A stretch of DNA of 38,369 nt from Methylobacterium soli. GTDB lineage: Bacteria > Pseudomonadota > Alphaproteobacteria > Rhizobiales > Beijerinckiaceae. The translations under genes were made by a program, and so were the position numbers. Each line of letters begins with the position of its first letter. Positions within the stretch are counted from its first letter, which is position 1. The notes below the pieces were generated by a model, which did no database searches, was not told the origin of the DNA, and worked only from the letters and a program-made list of their open reading frames with translations. Shown piece by piece: positions 1 to 7,276 of this stretch. The stretch covers positions 1 through 38,369 of the forward strand of contig NZ_VZZK01000045.1 of NCBI RefSeq assembly GCF_008806385.1, given 5' to 3'.

Positions 1-26
1 TTGGTTGGCTTCGCAACCCCAGCCTC

Positions 27-176
27 TCACCCCCGCCTCGGGTGAACAACCTTCATAGCTTCGACATCTAGGCCGCCTCCGTCCAGCGCATCCCACAACA
101 TCAAGCCGAGCCGGCCGAAATCGGGCGCATAGATCTTACGCGCCAATGTCACACCGCAAGGGGCGCTCCTCGTCAT
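27..176 (-). CDS. Possible small hypothetical protein (49 aa)
   Basis: This short reading frame lies upstream of and divergent to the NmrA-like gene. Its C-terminal part (YAPDFGRLG, then LMLWDALDGGG, ending VVHPRRG) has a more natural composition than the usual shadow frames of GC-rich DNA. I chose the internal ATG at 176 because the longer frame would overlap the start of the divergent gene. No family is recognised and no clear ribosome-binding site is visible. It could be the tail of a decayed gene or simple noise. Low confidence. Confidence 0.25.
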   Translation of the reverse strand: MTRSAPCGVTLARKIYAPDFGRLGLMLWDALDGGGLDVEAMKVVHPRRG

Positions 177-221
177 GACTACGACGGTCCCGATGGGACC
201 GGAGTCGAGATGGAGCATCAC

Positions 222-980
222 ATGAAGATCGTCGTCATCGGCGGCACCGGGCTAATAGGCTCCCAGGTCGTCGCCAACCTGAGGGACGCCGGCTACGAGG
301 TGCTCGGGGCCTCGCCTAATACGGGGGTGAACGCCGTCACGGGCGAGGGGCTCGCGGATGCGTTGCAGGGCGCCGGCGTCGTCGTCGACGTCGCCAATTC
401 GCCCTCCTTTGCCGACGACGCGGCAATGGACTTCTTCGTCCGTGCCGGACGGAACATCGCGGCGGCTGAGAAGGCTGCGGGCGTCATGCATCACGTGGCG
501 CTCTCGGTGGTCGGGACCGAGCTCCTGCTCGATAGTGACTACTTCCGCGCAAAGCTTGCCCAGGAGGAGCTGATCGCCTCAGCAGGCGTGCCCTGGACCC
601 TGGTCCGCGCCACGCAGTTCTTCGAGTTCGTAGGCACCATCGCGCAAGTGGCAATCATCGACGGCGTTGCGCGCGTGACCTCCGCCTCAATCCAGCCGAT
701 CGCATCGGCCGACGTGGCCGCAAAAGTCGCCGGGGCCGCGCTTGCACCACCGCGAAACGCCACGATCGAGATCGCCGGTCCTGAGCGTATGCCGATGGTC
801 GAGTTAGTCAGACGCCACTTCGATGGAATCGGCGACACACATGAAGTCGTCACGGACGACACCGAACCGTATTTTGGAGTGCTCCTCGAAGACCGATGGC
901 TGACTCCCACCGGTGACGCGTGGCTGTCGGAGCGTCGCTACAGCGACTGGCTGGCGGCGCAGCCGAAGCGCGTCGCCTGA
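222..980 (+). CDS. NmrA-like / atypical SDR NAD(P)-binding protein
   Basis: The predicted protein has about 252 residues and opens with a Rossmann beta strand and dinucleotide loop (VVIGGTGLIGSQV). This is the NmrA-like/atypical short-chain dehydrogenase pattern (TGxxGxxG), which binds NAD(P) and often acts as a redox sensor or reductase. The middle contains the VGTELLLDSDYFRAK region and the WTLVRATQFFEF segment typical of the YwnB/NmrA group, where the classical Tyr-x-x-x-Lys pair is not kept. Two ATGs lie close together at 210 and 222; I prefer 222 because the Rossmann strand follows at once. It ends 12 bases before the next gene on the same strand, so the two are probably co-transcribed. 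Substrate unknown; cytoplasmic by composition. Confidence 0.85.
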   Translation: MKIVVIGGTGLIGSQVVANLRDAGYEVLGASPNTGVNAVTGEGLADALQGAGVVVDVANSPSFADDAAMDFFVRAGRNIAAAEKAAGVMHHVALSVVGTELLLDSDYFRAKLAQEELIASAGVPWTLVRATQFFEFVGTIAQVAIIDGVARVTSASIQPIASADVAAKVAGAALAPPRNATIEIAGPERMPMVELVRRHFDGIGDTHEVVTDDTEPYFGVLLEDRWLTPTGDAWLSERRYSDWLAAQPKRVA

Positions 981-992
981 GGGACGCCGCCG

Positions 993-1433
993 ATGGATGC
1001 GGCCTACGTCTCGGCGCTTTCCGCGCTTGCGGGTTCCGCTATCGGCGCGATGGCCTCCGTCGCGACGACATGGCTGACGCAACACAGCCAGGAGCGGGCA
1101 ACCCTGCTCGTGCAGGACCGTGCGCGACGGGAAGCGCTCTACGGCGAGTTCATCCGGGAGGCGTCGACCTTGTTTGGCGACGCCTTCGAGCATGACCTCG
1201 ATGACCCGGCTAAGCTGGTGAGCCTCTATGCTATCGTCAACAAGATCCGGCTCTTCGGAGAGCCGGCGACGCTTGAGGAGGCGGAGCGTGTCATGCAGCG
1301 CATTGGCGAAACTTACTTCGCCCCGAACAAGAAGATCTCTGCTTTCGCGGACATCCACCACGCCGGCGACCTCGACCCGCTCTGTGCATTTTCGACGGTG
1401 TGCCGCAGAGAACTCGCAATCGCCCGGCGTTGA
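993..1433 (+). CDS. Small hypothetical protein with N-terminal membrane segment
   Basis: The 146-residue protein begins with a short hydrophobic, Ala/Ser/Gly-rich stretch (residues about 6-30) that could be one membrane helix or signal anchor. A charged helical region (about 31-60, many Arg and Glu) and a mixed C-terminal half follow. I recognise no enzymatic motif. Proteins with this opening (MDAAYVSALSALAGS) look like an uncharacterised rhizobial family, which is an impression and not a search result. It starts 12 bases after the NmrA-like gene and converges with the sigma factor gene, leaving only 3 bases between the stops. Confidence 0.65.
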   Translation: MDAAYVSALSALAGSAIGAMASVATTWLTQHSQERATLLVQDRARREALYGEFIREASTLFGDAFEHDLDDPAKLVSLYAIVNKIRLFGEPATLEEAERVMQRIGETYFAPNKKISAFADIHHAGDLDPLCAFSTVCRRELAIARR

Positions 1434-1436
1434 GGA

Positions 1437-2336
1437 TCAGTGTGGCATCGCCGCTCCCGTTGCTCCTCCGAACAGCCTTGCCATACGTTCGAGCTTGTCC
1501 GGGTTGCGGGTGAAGTAGATGCCGACGATGAGTCCGTCCTCGATGTCGAGAGCAACGGTCTGGAGCGTTCCGCCGGGCTCCAGGCTGAAGTAGCCCGGCA
1601 GGCCGTCGATCCAGAGGTCCTGCAGCTTCTGGGCATGCTGGATCCACGCCTTCCGCGCAACGCCCTCGAACATACGCGTGACCTTGTCGATCCCGATGAT
1701 CGGCCGCGGGAATGCGTGCACCTTCCCGCCCCCATCGGAGTGCACGACGACGGCATCGGCGAGCATGCTGCGGAGCGCGGCGACGTCGCCTGTCGCCGAA
1801 GCCTCGAAGAAGGCCTTCGCGATGCGCGTCCCCTCTTCCCTCTCGATGGGGAAGCGCGGGCGTGCGGACTGCACATGTTTCCTGGCTCTTGCAGCGAGCT
1901 GACGGATAGCTGGCGGCTCACGCTGAAGCGTCGCCGCAATCTCTGCGAGCGGGACCGAGAAGACGTCGTGCAGCAGGAACGCAGCCCGTTCCAGAGGTGA
2001 CAAACGCTCCAAGGCGAGCATCAGTGTAAGCGTCAGGTCATCCCCAGGGGCTTCGTCCGGAGCCATGGCAACGGGCTCTGGCAGCCAGGTTCCAAAGTAT
2101 GTCTCTCGGCGGGCGCGGGCGGACTTCATGACGTCCAGGCAGAGCCGAGTGACCGTGCGCGAAAGGAAGGCACCGGCCGACGCTACACCAGCATGGTCGA
2201 CATGCCGCCAGCGGAGCCAGGCGTCCTGGACGACATCCTCGGCCTCGCCGAGAGAGCCCAGCATGCGGTAGGCGAGCCGGACTAGCCGCGTCCGCTCCCG
2301 TTCGAAGACGAGGGTTGGATCATCAATGGACGGCAT
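1437..2336 (-). CDS. ECF41-type RNA polymerase sigma factor with C-terminal SnoaL-like domain
   Basis: The predicted protein has about 299 residues. It has sigma-70 region 2 (LVRLAYRMLGSLGEAED, then VVQDAWLRW) and region 4 (LSPLERAAFLLHDVF, followed by the helix-turn-helix). A roughly 100-residue SnoaL-like/NTF2 tail follows, as in the ECF41 group (SigJ-like). Three signature motifs of this group are visible: WLPEP between regions 2 and 4, DGGGK in the tail and NPDKL near the end. In the family the tail replaces an anti-sigma factor and modulates activity, so no separate anti-sigma gene is expected. I chose the ATG at 2336 over an upstream start at 2369 because the family begins just before the LVFERERTRL segment. 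The gene overlaps the end of the upstream membrane-protein gene by 14 bases, suggesting translational coupling. Confidence 0.92.
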   Translation of the reverse strand: MPSIDDPTLVFERERTRLVRLAYRMLGSLGEAEDVVQDAWLRWRHVDHAGVASAGAFLSRTVTRLCLDVMKSARARRETYFGTWLPEPVAMAPDEAPGDDLTLTLMLALERLSPLERAAFLLHDVFSVPLAEIAATLQREPPAIRQLAARARKHVQSARPRFPIEREEGTRIAKAFFEASATGDVAALRSMLADAVVVHSDGGGKVHAFPRPIIGIDKVTRMFEGVARKAWIQHAQKLQDLWIDGLPGYFSLEPGGTLQTVALDIEDGLIVGIYFTRNPDKLERMARLFGGATGAAMPH

Positions 2337-2718
2337 GGCGAAACGACCAGACGCTGAGGGCAGCCGCAATGAGCGCAGGAAGCGTCACCGCTGGGAAGTC
2401 GCGGGGGAGTACCTCCGGCCCGCAAATGCCTACTGCAACCTCCCACACGTGGAACAGCGCATGCCCCGAAAGCCAGATCGCGCCCATGCTCCAAAGCATT
2501 ACACGCGAACCGGGTCTCACCGTACCGTACGCAAATCCCGACCCGATCAGTACGAAGATCAAGCCAATATCACGCAGGAAGTGCTGATTGAATGGGCCTG
2601 TCGTCGTCACGCCCGACACGGCGAAGTACCATGCCTCAGGTGAGGCGAGCATGAAGATGCCGTTGCTCACCAGTCCTGCGCCGAAAAGGCCAGCCAGTAC
2701 CGGAATTGCTTTCCTCAT
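2323..2718 (-). CDS. Small integral membrane protein (DUF4345-like or similar), ECF41 partner
   Basis: The 131-residue protein has four hydrophobic stretches: residues about 5-25, 48-66, 76-96 and 107-125. It is therefore predicted to be a four-helix inner-membrane protein. The second helix region holds HFLRDIGLIFVLIG, a pattern I associate with small uncharacterised integral membrane proteins. It precedes and overlaps the ECF41 sigma gene by 14 bases, so the two are almost certainly one operon. Genes next to ECF41 factors commonly encode small enzymes or membrane proteins that are their targets; that it is a target here is inference. No catalytic residues are recognised. Confidence 0.75.
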   Translation of the reverse strand: MRKAIPVLAGLFGAGLVSNGIFMLASPEAWYFAVSGVTTTGPFNQHFLRDIGLIFVLIGSGFAYGTVRPGSRVMLWSMGAIWLSGHALFHVWEVAVGICGPEVLPRDFPAVTLPALIAAALSVWSFRHAVH

Positions 2719-3194
2719 CGCGCGCTCCCTGCGAAATTGGTCCGCGAGGGTGACGACGCGCCGACGTTGGATGTGACATCGGATGCAACTTATCTCGACG
2801 CTTTCATAAAAAGCCTCGGCCTTGCACAGCCCACCTCACCAAATTCGAGTTGGCCGAGCTGATGTCCGAGTGTCGCGTTGAAGCGCCTAATCAAGCCACG
2901 AGAGGGAACACAGGTACGCACTGACCCAAACGAAGCCCTCAATAAACGACCGCTTCCGAGGAACTCTAGTACGGGCATCAACGGCGATCTTGGGTCGTTA
3001 GCTGGCGGACTGCTTTCTGTGAGCAGGCGCTGAAAGCTGACATGCGTCGATCGGTGACCCAAAGGTCGGCCTTTTGGCCCGCAGTGGACATTTTTTGCTG
3101 CCGCTGCCGCGGTGCATGACCTCCAAAGGCAGGTTCGGCAGAAAAAATTCGTGCCGCTTGCTATTCCTATGCGCGAAGCTCTAAACTGAACCGC
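2719..3194. other. Intergenic region between divergent operons
   Basis: This 476-base stretch separates the divergently transcribed membrane protein/sigma operon and ArsR operon, so it should hold both promoters. The reverse strand of about 2790-3060 carries a protein-like frame (for example GRLLRASFGSVRT), which may be the remnant of a decayed gene but matches no family I know. Around 3060-3110 is a GC-rich patch next to a run of T (ggacattttttgctgccg). No tRNA or riboswitch is visible. Confidence 0.4.
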
Positions 3195-3203
3195 ATGGTT
3201 CAG
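3186..3203 (+). promoter_or_regulatory. Palindromic operator spanning the arsR-type start codon
   Basis: A perfect 7-base inverted repeat, CTGAACC-GCAT-GGTTCAG, surrounds the ATG at 3195-3197 of the ArsR-family gene. The right arm encodes the first codons (Met-Val-Gln). A symmetric site over the translation start of an ArsR repressor is the expected place for autoregulation. The assignment as operator is inference from position and symmetry. Confidence 0.6.
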
Positions 3204-3551
3204 TGTTTCAACCCCCGACTCGATCTCTCGTTTGCGGCACTGTCCGATGCGACCCGCCGCGGGATCATCGACCAGCTTGGCCAAGGCGACACGTCGATCA
3301 CCAGTCTTGCGGACAAGTTCCGGATGACGCTGACTGGCATGAAGAAGCACGTTCAGGTTCTTGAGCGGGCGGGGCTCGTCGTGACGCAAAAGGTCGGACG
3401 GGTGAGAACCTGCAGGCTTGGGGAAAGCGGTCTTAAGGCGGAAGCCGAGTGGATCGAGACGCATCGCAAGCTCTTCGATGCCCGCTTCGCAGCACTGGAC
3501 GAAATCATCCGCGAAATGAAACAGGAGGGAAGTGATGGATCAGCAATTTAG
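3195..3551 (+). CDS. ArsR-family winged-helix transcriptional regulator
   Basis: The 118-residue protein has the ArsR fold in its usual order. A first helix (LSFAALSDATRRGIIDQL) is followed by the helix-turn-helix (SITSLADKFRMTLTGMKKHVQVLERAGLV) and the wing (VTQKVGRVRTCRL). No metal-binding ELCVCDL-type motif is present, so it is not an arsenic or zinc sensor of the classical kind. It belongs to the subgroup paired with SRPBCC proteins. The C-terminal end overlaps the next gene: the start ATG at 3535 lies inside this frame, 17 bases before the stop. It is probably a repressor of its own operon through the palindrome at its start codon. Confidence 0.9.
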   Translation: MVQCFNPRLDLSFAALSDATRRGIIDQLGQGDTSITSLADKFRMTLTGMKKHVQVLERAGLVVTQKVGRVRTCRLGESGLKAEAEWIETHRKLFDARFAALDEIIREMKQEGSDGSAI

Positions 3552-4038
3552 CAGTGCGGGTGGTGCGCAAAACAGCACATCGGTCGAGCGCAGAGGGGAT
3601 CGCGAAATCGTCGTAAAGCGGACATTCGATGCGCCGGCGAGCACGGTTTTCAGGGCGTGGTCCCAGCCCGAGTTGTTCCAGCGCTGGTGGGTGCCAAAAT
3701 CGGCATCCGGAGTTTCGCTCCTATCATGCGATATGGACGTCCGTACAGGCGGCAAATACCGGCTGGAGTTTAGCGCCGGAGGGTCGGACACGATGGCCTT
3801 CTACGGCAAGTATATTGAGGTGGTGCCTAACGAACGCATCATCTGGACCAACGACGAGGGCAAAGATGGTGCGATCACGACCGTGACCTTCAAGGACCAG
3901 GGAGGGAAAACGCTGCTGACTTTCCACGAAATCTACCCGTCCAAGGAGAAGCTTGAGGAAGCGCTACAGGGCTCGGCGGCAGGGTTGCAGGAACAGTTGG
4001 AGCAGCTCGGCGAACTGCTTCCCAGCATATGCGAATAA
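3535..4038 (+). CDS. SRPBCC / AHSA1-domain protein
   Basis: This is a START-like fold protein of about 167 residues of the AHSA1 (Activator of Hsp90 ATPase homologue 1-like) group. It shows the characteristic opening REIVVKRTFDAPASTVFRAW, the QRWWVP segment, the GGKYRLEF strand and the C-terminal long helix (GLQEQLEQLGELL). Members bind hydrophobic ligands in a deep cavity; the ligand here is unknown. I start it at ATG 3535, directly after a strong ribosome-binding site (AGGAGGGA, 3523-3530), rather than the GTG at 3532. It overlaps the ArsR gene by 17 bases, so the pair is translationally coupled. This regulator-SRPBCC pairing is common in Proteobacteria. Confidence 0.9.
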   Translation: MDQQFSSAGGAQNSTSVERRGDREIVVKRTFDAPASTVFRAWSQPELFQRWWVPKSASGVSLLSCDMDVRTGGKYRLEFSAGGSDTMAFYGKYIEVVPNERIIWTNDEGKDGAITTVTFKDQGGKTLLTFHEIYPSKEKLEEALQGSAAGLQEQLEQLGELLPSICE

Positions 4039-4269
4039 CGCGGCTGAAAACTCGCCTCGGGGGAACGTCTGCACTTGGGAGGCGACTCCGCCGGCTTCTC
4101 CGGCCGGAGCGGGCGCGAAGCAGCCGACCGAAGATGGCCGAAGAACGAACCCGCTGCGCGGGAGGGCGCAGATGGTGAGGTCGCGGTAGCATCCGGACCG
4201 TCGCGCGTCGTTTGAGGCCTGTCGGCGGCGGGCCGAGCATCGCGGCTCCTTCATCCGAGGAGCCCGACG

Positions 4270-5178
4270 ATGCACGATCTGCTTCCCGCCCCTGCAATCA
4301 GCCCGCTACGCCAACGCCTGATCGAGGAGATGAACCTGCGCCGGTTCTCGCACGAGACCCAGCGCAACTACCTACGCGATGTCGGCCGTCTGGCCACCTT
4401 CCTCGGACGCCGGCCCGACACGGCCAGCGCGGAGGATCTGCGCCGCTTCCAAGTCGAACAGCGCGAGGCCGGCGTGCCGGTGCCGACCCTCAACGGCATC
4501 GTCTCGGCCCTGCGCTTCTTCTTCACCCACGCCCTCGACCGCCCGGATCTGGCGCGCCGGCTCGTCCGTCTGGCCTATCCGCGCACGCTGCCCGTGGTGC
4601 TCAGCCGCGCGGAGGTTGCCCGCCTGCTCGCCGCCACGACCTGCCTCAAGCACCGGGCGGCCCTGGCCGTAGCCTACGGCGCCGGCCTGCGCGTGGCCGA
4701 GGTCGCGGCGTTGAAGGTCACGGACATCGACAGTGCGCGCATGCTGATCCGGGTCGAACGAGGTAAGGGCGGCCGGTACCGCAACGCCCTGCTCTCGGCG
4801 GATCTGCTGGCCCTACTGCGCCAGTGGTGGCGGGCCGGCCGCCAGCAGGGCGTGATGCTGGGCGACGGCTGGCTGTTCCCCGGCCAGCACGCCCTCAAGC
4901 CGGTCAGCACCCGGCAGCTCCGCCGGGTGGTCGTCGAGGCCGCACGGGCCGCCGGCATCGCCAAGCGCGTCGGCCCGCACACCCTGCGCCACAGCTTCGC
5001 CACCCACCTCCTGGAGGACGGCACCGATATCCGGGTGATCCAGGTCCTGCTCGGCCACGCCAAGCTCGACAACACCGCCTTCTACACTAAGGTCGCCACC
5101 CGCACGGTGCGCACCGTGACCAGCCCCCTCGATCGGCTCGGCCTGTTCGAGGCCGGGGAGAGCGCGGCCGGCAGCTGA
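4270..5178 (+). CDS. Tyrosine recombinase (integrase) associated with an IS91-type element
   Basis: This 302-residue site-specific recombinase of the tyrosine family has an N-terminal SAM-like DNA-binding domain (about 13-92) and a catalytic domain (about 105-285). The catalytic residues are all visible: Arg141 (GAGLRVAEVAAL), Lys166, His237 and Arg240 (HTLRHSFATHLL), His263 (LLGH) and Tyr272 (AFYTKV). It therefore looks intact. A ribosome-binding site (GAGGAG) lies about 8 bases before the ATG. The next gene, 18 bases downstream, is an IS91-type transposase. A subset of IS91-like elements carries such a recombinase in front of the transposase, so this is best read as part of that element and not as a prophage integrase. 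Its partner transposase is broken. Confidence 0.9.
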   Translation: MHDLLPAPAISPLRQRLIEEMNLRRFSHETQRNYLRDVGRLATFLGRRPDTASAEDLRRFQVEQREAGVPVPTLNGIVSALRFFFTHALDRPDLARRLVRLAYPRTLPVVLSRAEVARLLAATTCLKHRAALAVAYGAGLRVAEVAALKVTDIDSARMLIRVERGKGGRYRNALLSADLLALLRQWWRAGRQQGVMLGDGWLFPGQHALKPVSTRQLRRVVVEAARAAGIAKRVGPHTLRHSFATHLLEDGTDIRVIQVLLGHAKLDNTAFYTKVATRTVRTVTSPLDRLGLFEAGESAAGS

Positions 5179-5196
5179 CGCGCCGGGCCGACCCCC

Positions 5197-5868
5197 GTGC
5201 TGGAGGTCGCCGACGTCTTCCACGCCGCCGGGCCGGCCTACCGTGCCGCCCGGGCCGGGCACCTGAGCCTGCACCAGCGCAAGGTCATGGCGGCGATCGA
5301 GACCTGCCGCACCGCCGCGCTGGGCGGGCACGTCGAGGCCTGCGACGGCTGCGGGCACACGCGCATCGCCTACAACTCCTGTCGCGACCGGCACTGCCCC
5401 AAATGCCAGGGCGCGGCGGCCCGCACGTGGCTGGCCGCGCGCGAGGCCGACCTCCTGCCGGTCGGCTACTTCCACGTCGTGTTCACCTTGCCCGCCGAGG
5501 TCGCGCAGATCGCCTTCCAGAACAAGGCCGCCGTCTACGACCTGCTGTTCCGGGCAGCCTCCGAGACGATGCTGACCATCGCCGCCGACCCAAAGCATCT
5601 CGGTGCGCGCATCGGGCTGACCGCCGTCCTCCACACCTGGGGCTCGGCGCTGACCCACCATCCGCACGTCCACATGATCGTGCCCGGCGGCGGTCTCTCG
5701 CGCGACGGTACCCGCTGGATCTCGGCCCGGCCCGGTTTCCTGCTGCCGGTGCGCGTCCTCGCCAAGCTGTTCCGCTGCCTGTTCCTCGCCGGGCTCATCG
5801 CCCTGCACGCGGCCGGACGGCTCGCCGCCTTCGGCAGCCTGTCGCCCCTGGCCGAGCGCAGCGCCTTC
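5197..5868 (+). pseudogene. IS91-family transposase, N-terminal fragment
   Basis: Reading starts at a GTG or CTG-like codon and gives 224 residues of an IS91-type HUH transposase. Visible are the zinc-binding cysteines (Cys49, Cys52, Cys62, Cys67, Cys70 in the CDGCG and CRDRHCPKC motifs) and the HUH metal motif (HHPHVH, residues 154-159) in its usual IVPGGGLSRDG context. The homology stops after the segment ending LAERSAF at 5868; beyond that point the frame runs into the reverse strand of an IS21 istA. The part carrying the catalytic tyrosine and the C-terminal domain is missing, so it should be inactive. A likely C-terminal counterpart lies at 31400-31800 on the same strand. Confidence 0.88.
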
Positions 5869-5869
5869 C

Positions 5870-6907
5870 GTCGACGTAGCCGCGCACCAGCACAGCACGG
5901 TGGCCGTAGGCTGTGGGCACCGAGTAGTCGTTGCGGTCGTAACGCACGAGGGCGAGCGAAGAGACCTGGGCGGCGGTGCGGTCGCAGGCTTCATACGCCA
6001 CCGGCGGGCGGGCTTGCAGGGCTGTCAGGTCACGCACGAGGCGCTCGCCAATGCTCTCGGTCTGGCCGCGGACCCAATGATCCAGACGCTCCAGACAGCG
6101 CTGCTCGAGATGCGCGTTCAAGGCCGCAAAGCTTGCAAACTCCGGGATGGGCACCAGGAAGTTGCGCCGGGCATAACCAACCAAGCCTTCCACCTTGCCC
6201 TTGTCGTTCCCCTTGCCCGGCCGGCCGAAACGGTCCTGGAACAAGTAGTGCGACTGCAGCTCAGCGAAGCGGCGTGTCCGTTGGCGCGTGCCGTCGCCCA
6301 GGATGCCTGCAACCGCCAGCTTGGTGTTGTCGTAGAGGATCGACTGGGGCACGCCGCCCAAAAAGGCGAAGGCCGCGTTATGCCCGTCGCAGAAAGCTTC
6401 AATGCGCTCAGCCGGGTAAGCTTTGACGAAGCCAGTGTCTGAGTGGGGCAGGTCGAGGCAGAAGAAATGAACCTTCTGACGGACACCCCCGATCACCGCC
6501 TCAGCCTCGCCGAAGTCGGCCTGAGCATGGCCGGGCGGGTGAACCAGCGGAACAAACATCTCCTGCTCGCGCGCTCGCCGAGCCCGGACATAGTCCTTCA
6601 CGGTCGTGTAGCTACCCTCAAAGCCGTGCTCGGCCCGCAGGCGCTCGTAGATCCGTTTGGCCGTGTGACGTTGCTTGGGAGGCGCCGACCGGTCCGCCTC
6701 GAGCATAGCGGCAATCGCAGGCGTGACGGGATCGAGCTTGGGACAAGCGGGCGGCTTGCTGCGCCGGTAACCCGGCGGCACCGAGAAGGCCAGCATCTTG
6801 CGCACAGTGTTGCGATGAAGACCAAAGCGCCGCGCCACCTCACGTTGGCTCAGGCCCTCGATCTGACAGGCGTGGCGAACCCGTCCGTAGAGCTCCACCG
6901 AGAACAT
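5870..6907 (-). pseudogene. istA: IS21-family transposase IstA, truncated at C-terminus
   Basis: About 345 residues of IstA are present. The helix-turn-helix is at the start (GLSQREVARRFGLHRNTVRKML). The integrase core carries the DDE residues: Asp in QADFGEAE, Asp in ILYDNTKL and Glu in KGKVEGLVGYARRNF. Homology continues to the segment RAVLVRGYVDG and then stops at about 5870, where the sequence becomes IS91 DNA in the opposite direction. IstA normally has roughly 500 residues, so about a third is missing. The helper ATPase gene istB and the distal end of the element are absent. I start it at ATG 6907 (MFSVELYG) rather than 6943, as in the family. It cannot transpose by itself. Confidence 0.88.
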
Positions 6908-7020
6908 CCACGCCTTCTCCAGCTCGTGGTCCACGAGCCTCAAGAAGGCAATGCAGCGGTACAGTTTGCGACTGCCGCCCGGGCCGGACTATCCAGCCGC
7001 CTCACCGGTACACTTTGTCA
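6908..7020 (-). mobile_element. Probable remaining terminal region of the IS21 element
   Basis: On the minus strand the stretch upstream of istA contains two related motifs, TGTACCGGTGAGGC (at about 7012) and TGTACCGCTGCATTGC (at about 6963). This resembles the multiple sub-terminal transposase-binding repeats of IS21 elements. An element end at TG(ACAAAG), near 7020, is therefore plausible. No matching opposite end is found, because the other side of the element is lost. Inference with limited support. Confidence 0.35.
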
Positions 7021-7276
7021 GTGCCGCTCTCAGCATGTCCCTGCACTTAGCTTCGAGCTGAGAAAGGTTGGTGTTGTGGCCCGTCCGATCGTCTCAAGCA
7101 CGGACGCACAACAAACGCTGGGGTCGCACCTTTTCAGTCAAGGCTCTCCGTATGTACCGGCGAAAAGCATGTTCGGGAGTATCCGAAATCAAACCCGAAA
7201 ATTCTCTGGCGTGTTGAGGGATCAAAGCTCAATGATATTACTCAATTACTTATCGACCGCATATTAAGACAAACTT

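Noticed and set aside
2790..3464. A 224-codon minus-strand frame over the ArsR gene
   Set aside because: The part opposite the ArsR gene is a shadow. The rest (2790-3060) may hold a decayed gene but has no recognised family, so it is mentioned only in the intergenic entry.
5868..7267. Plus-strand frames continuing through the IS21 region
   Set aside because: They are antisense to istA and start or continue only because the IS91 frame happens to remain open past the junction.
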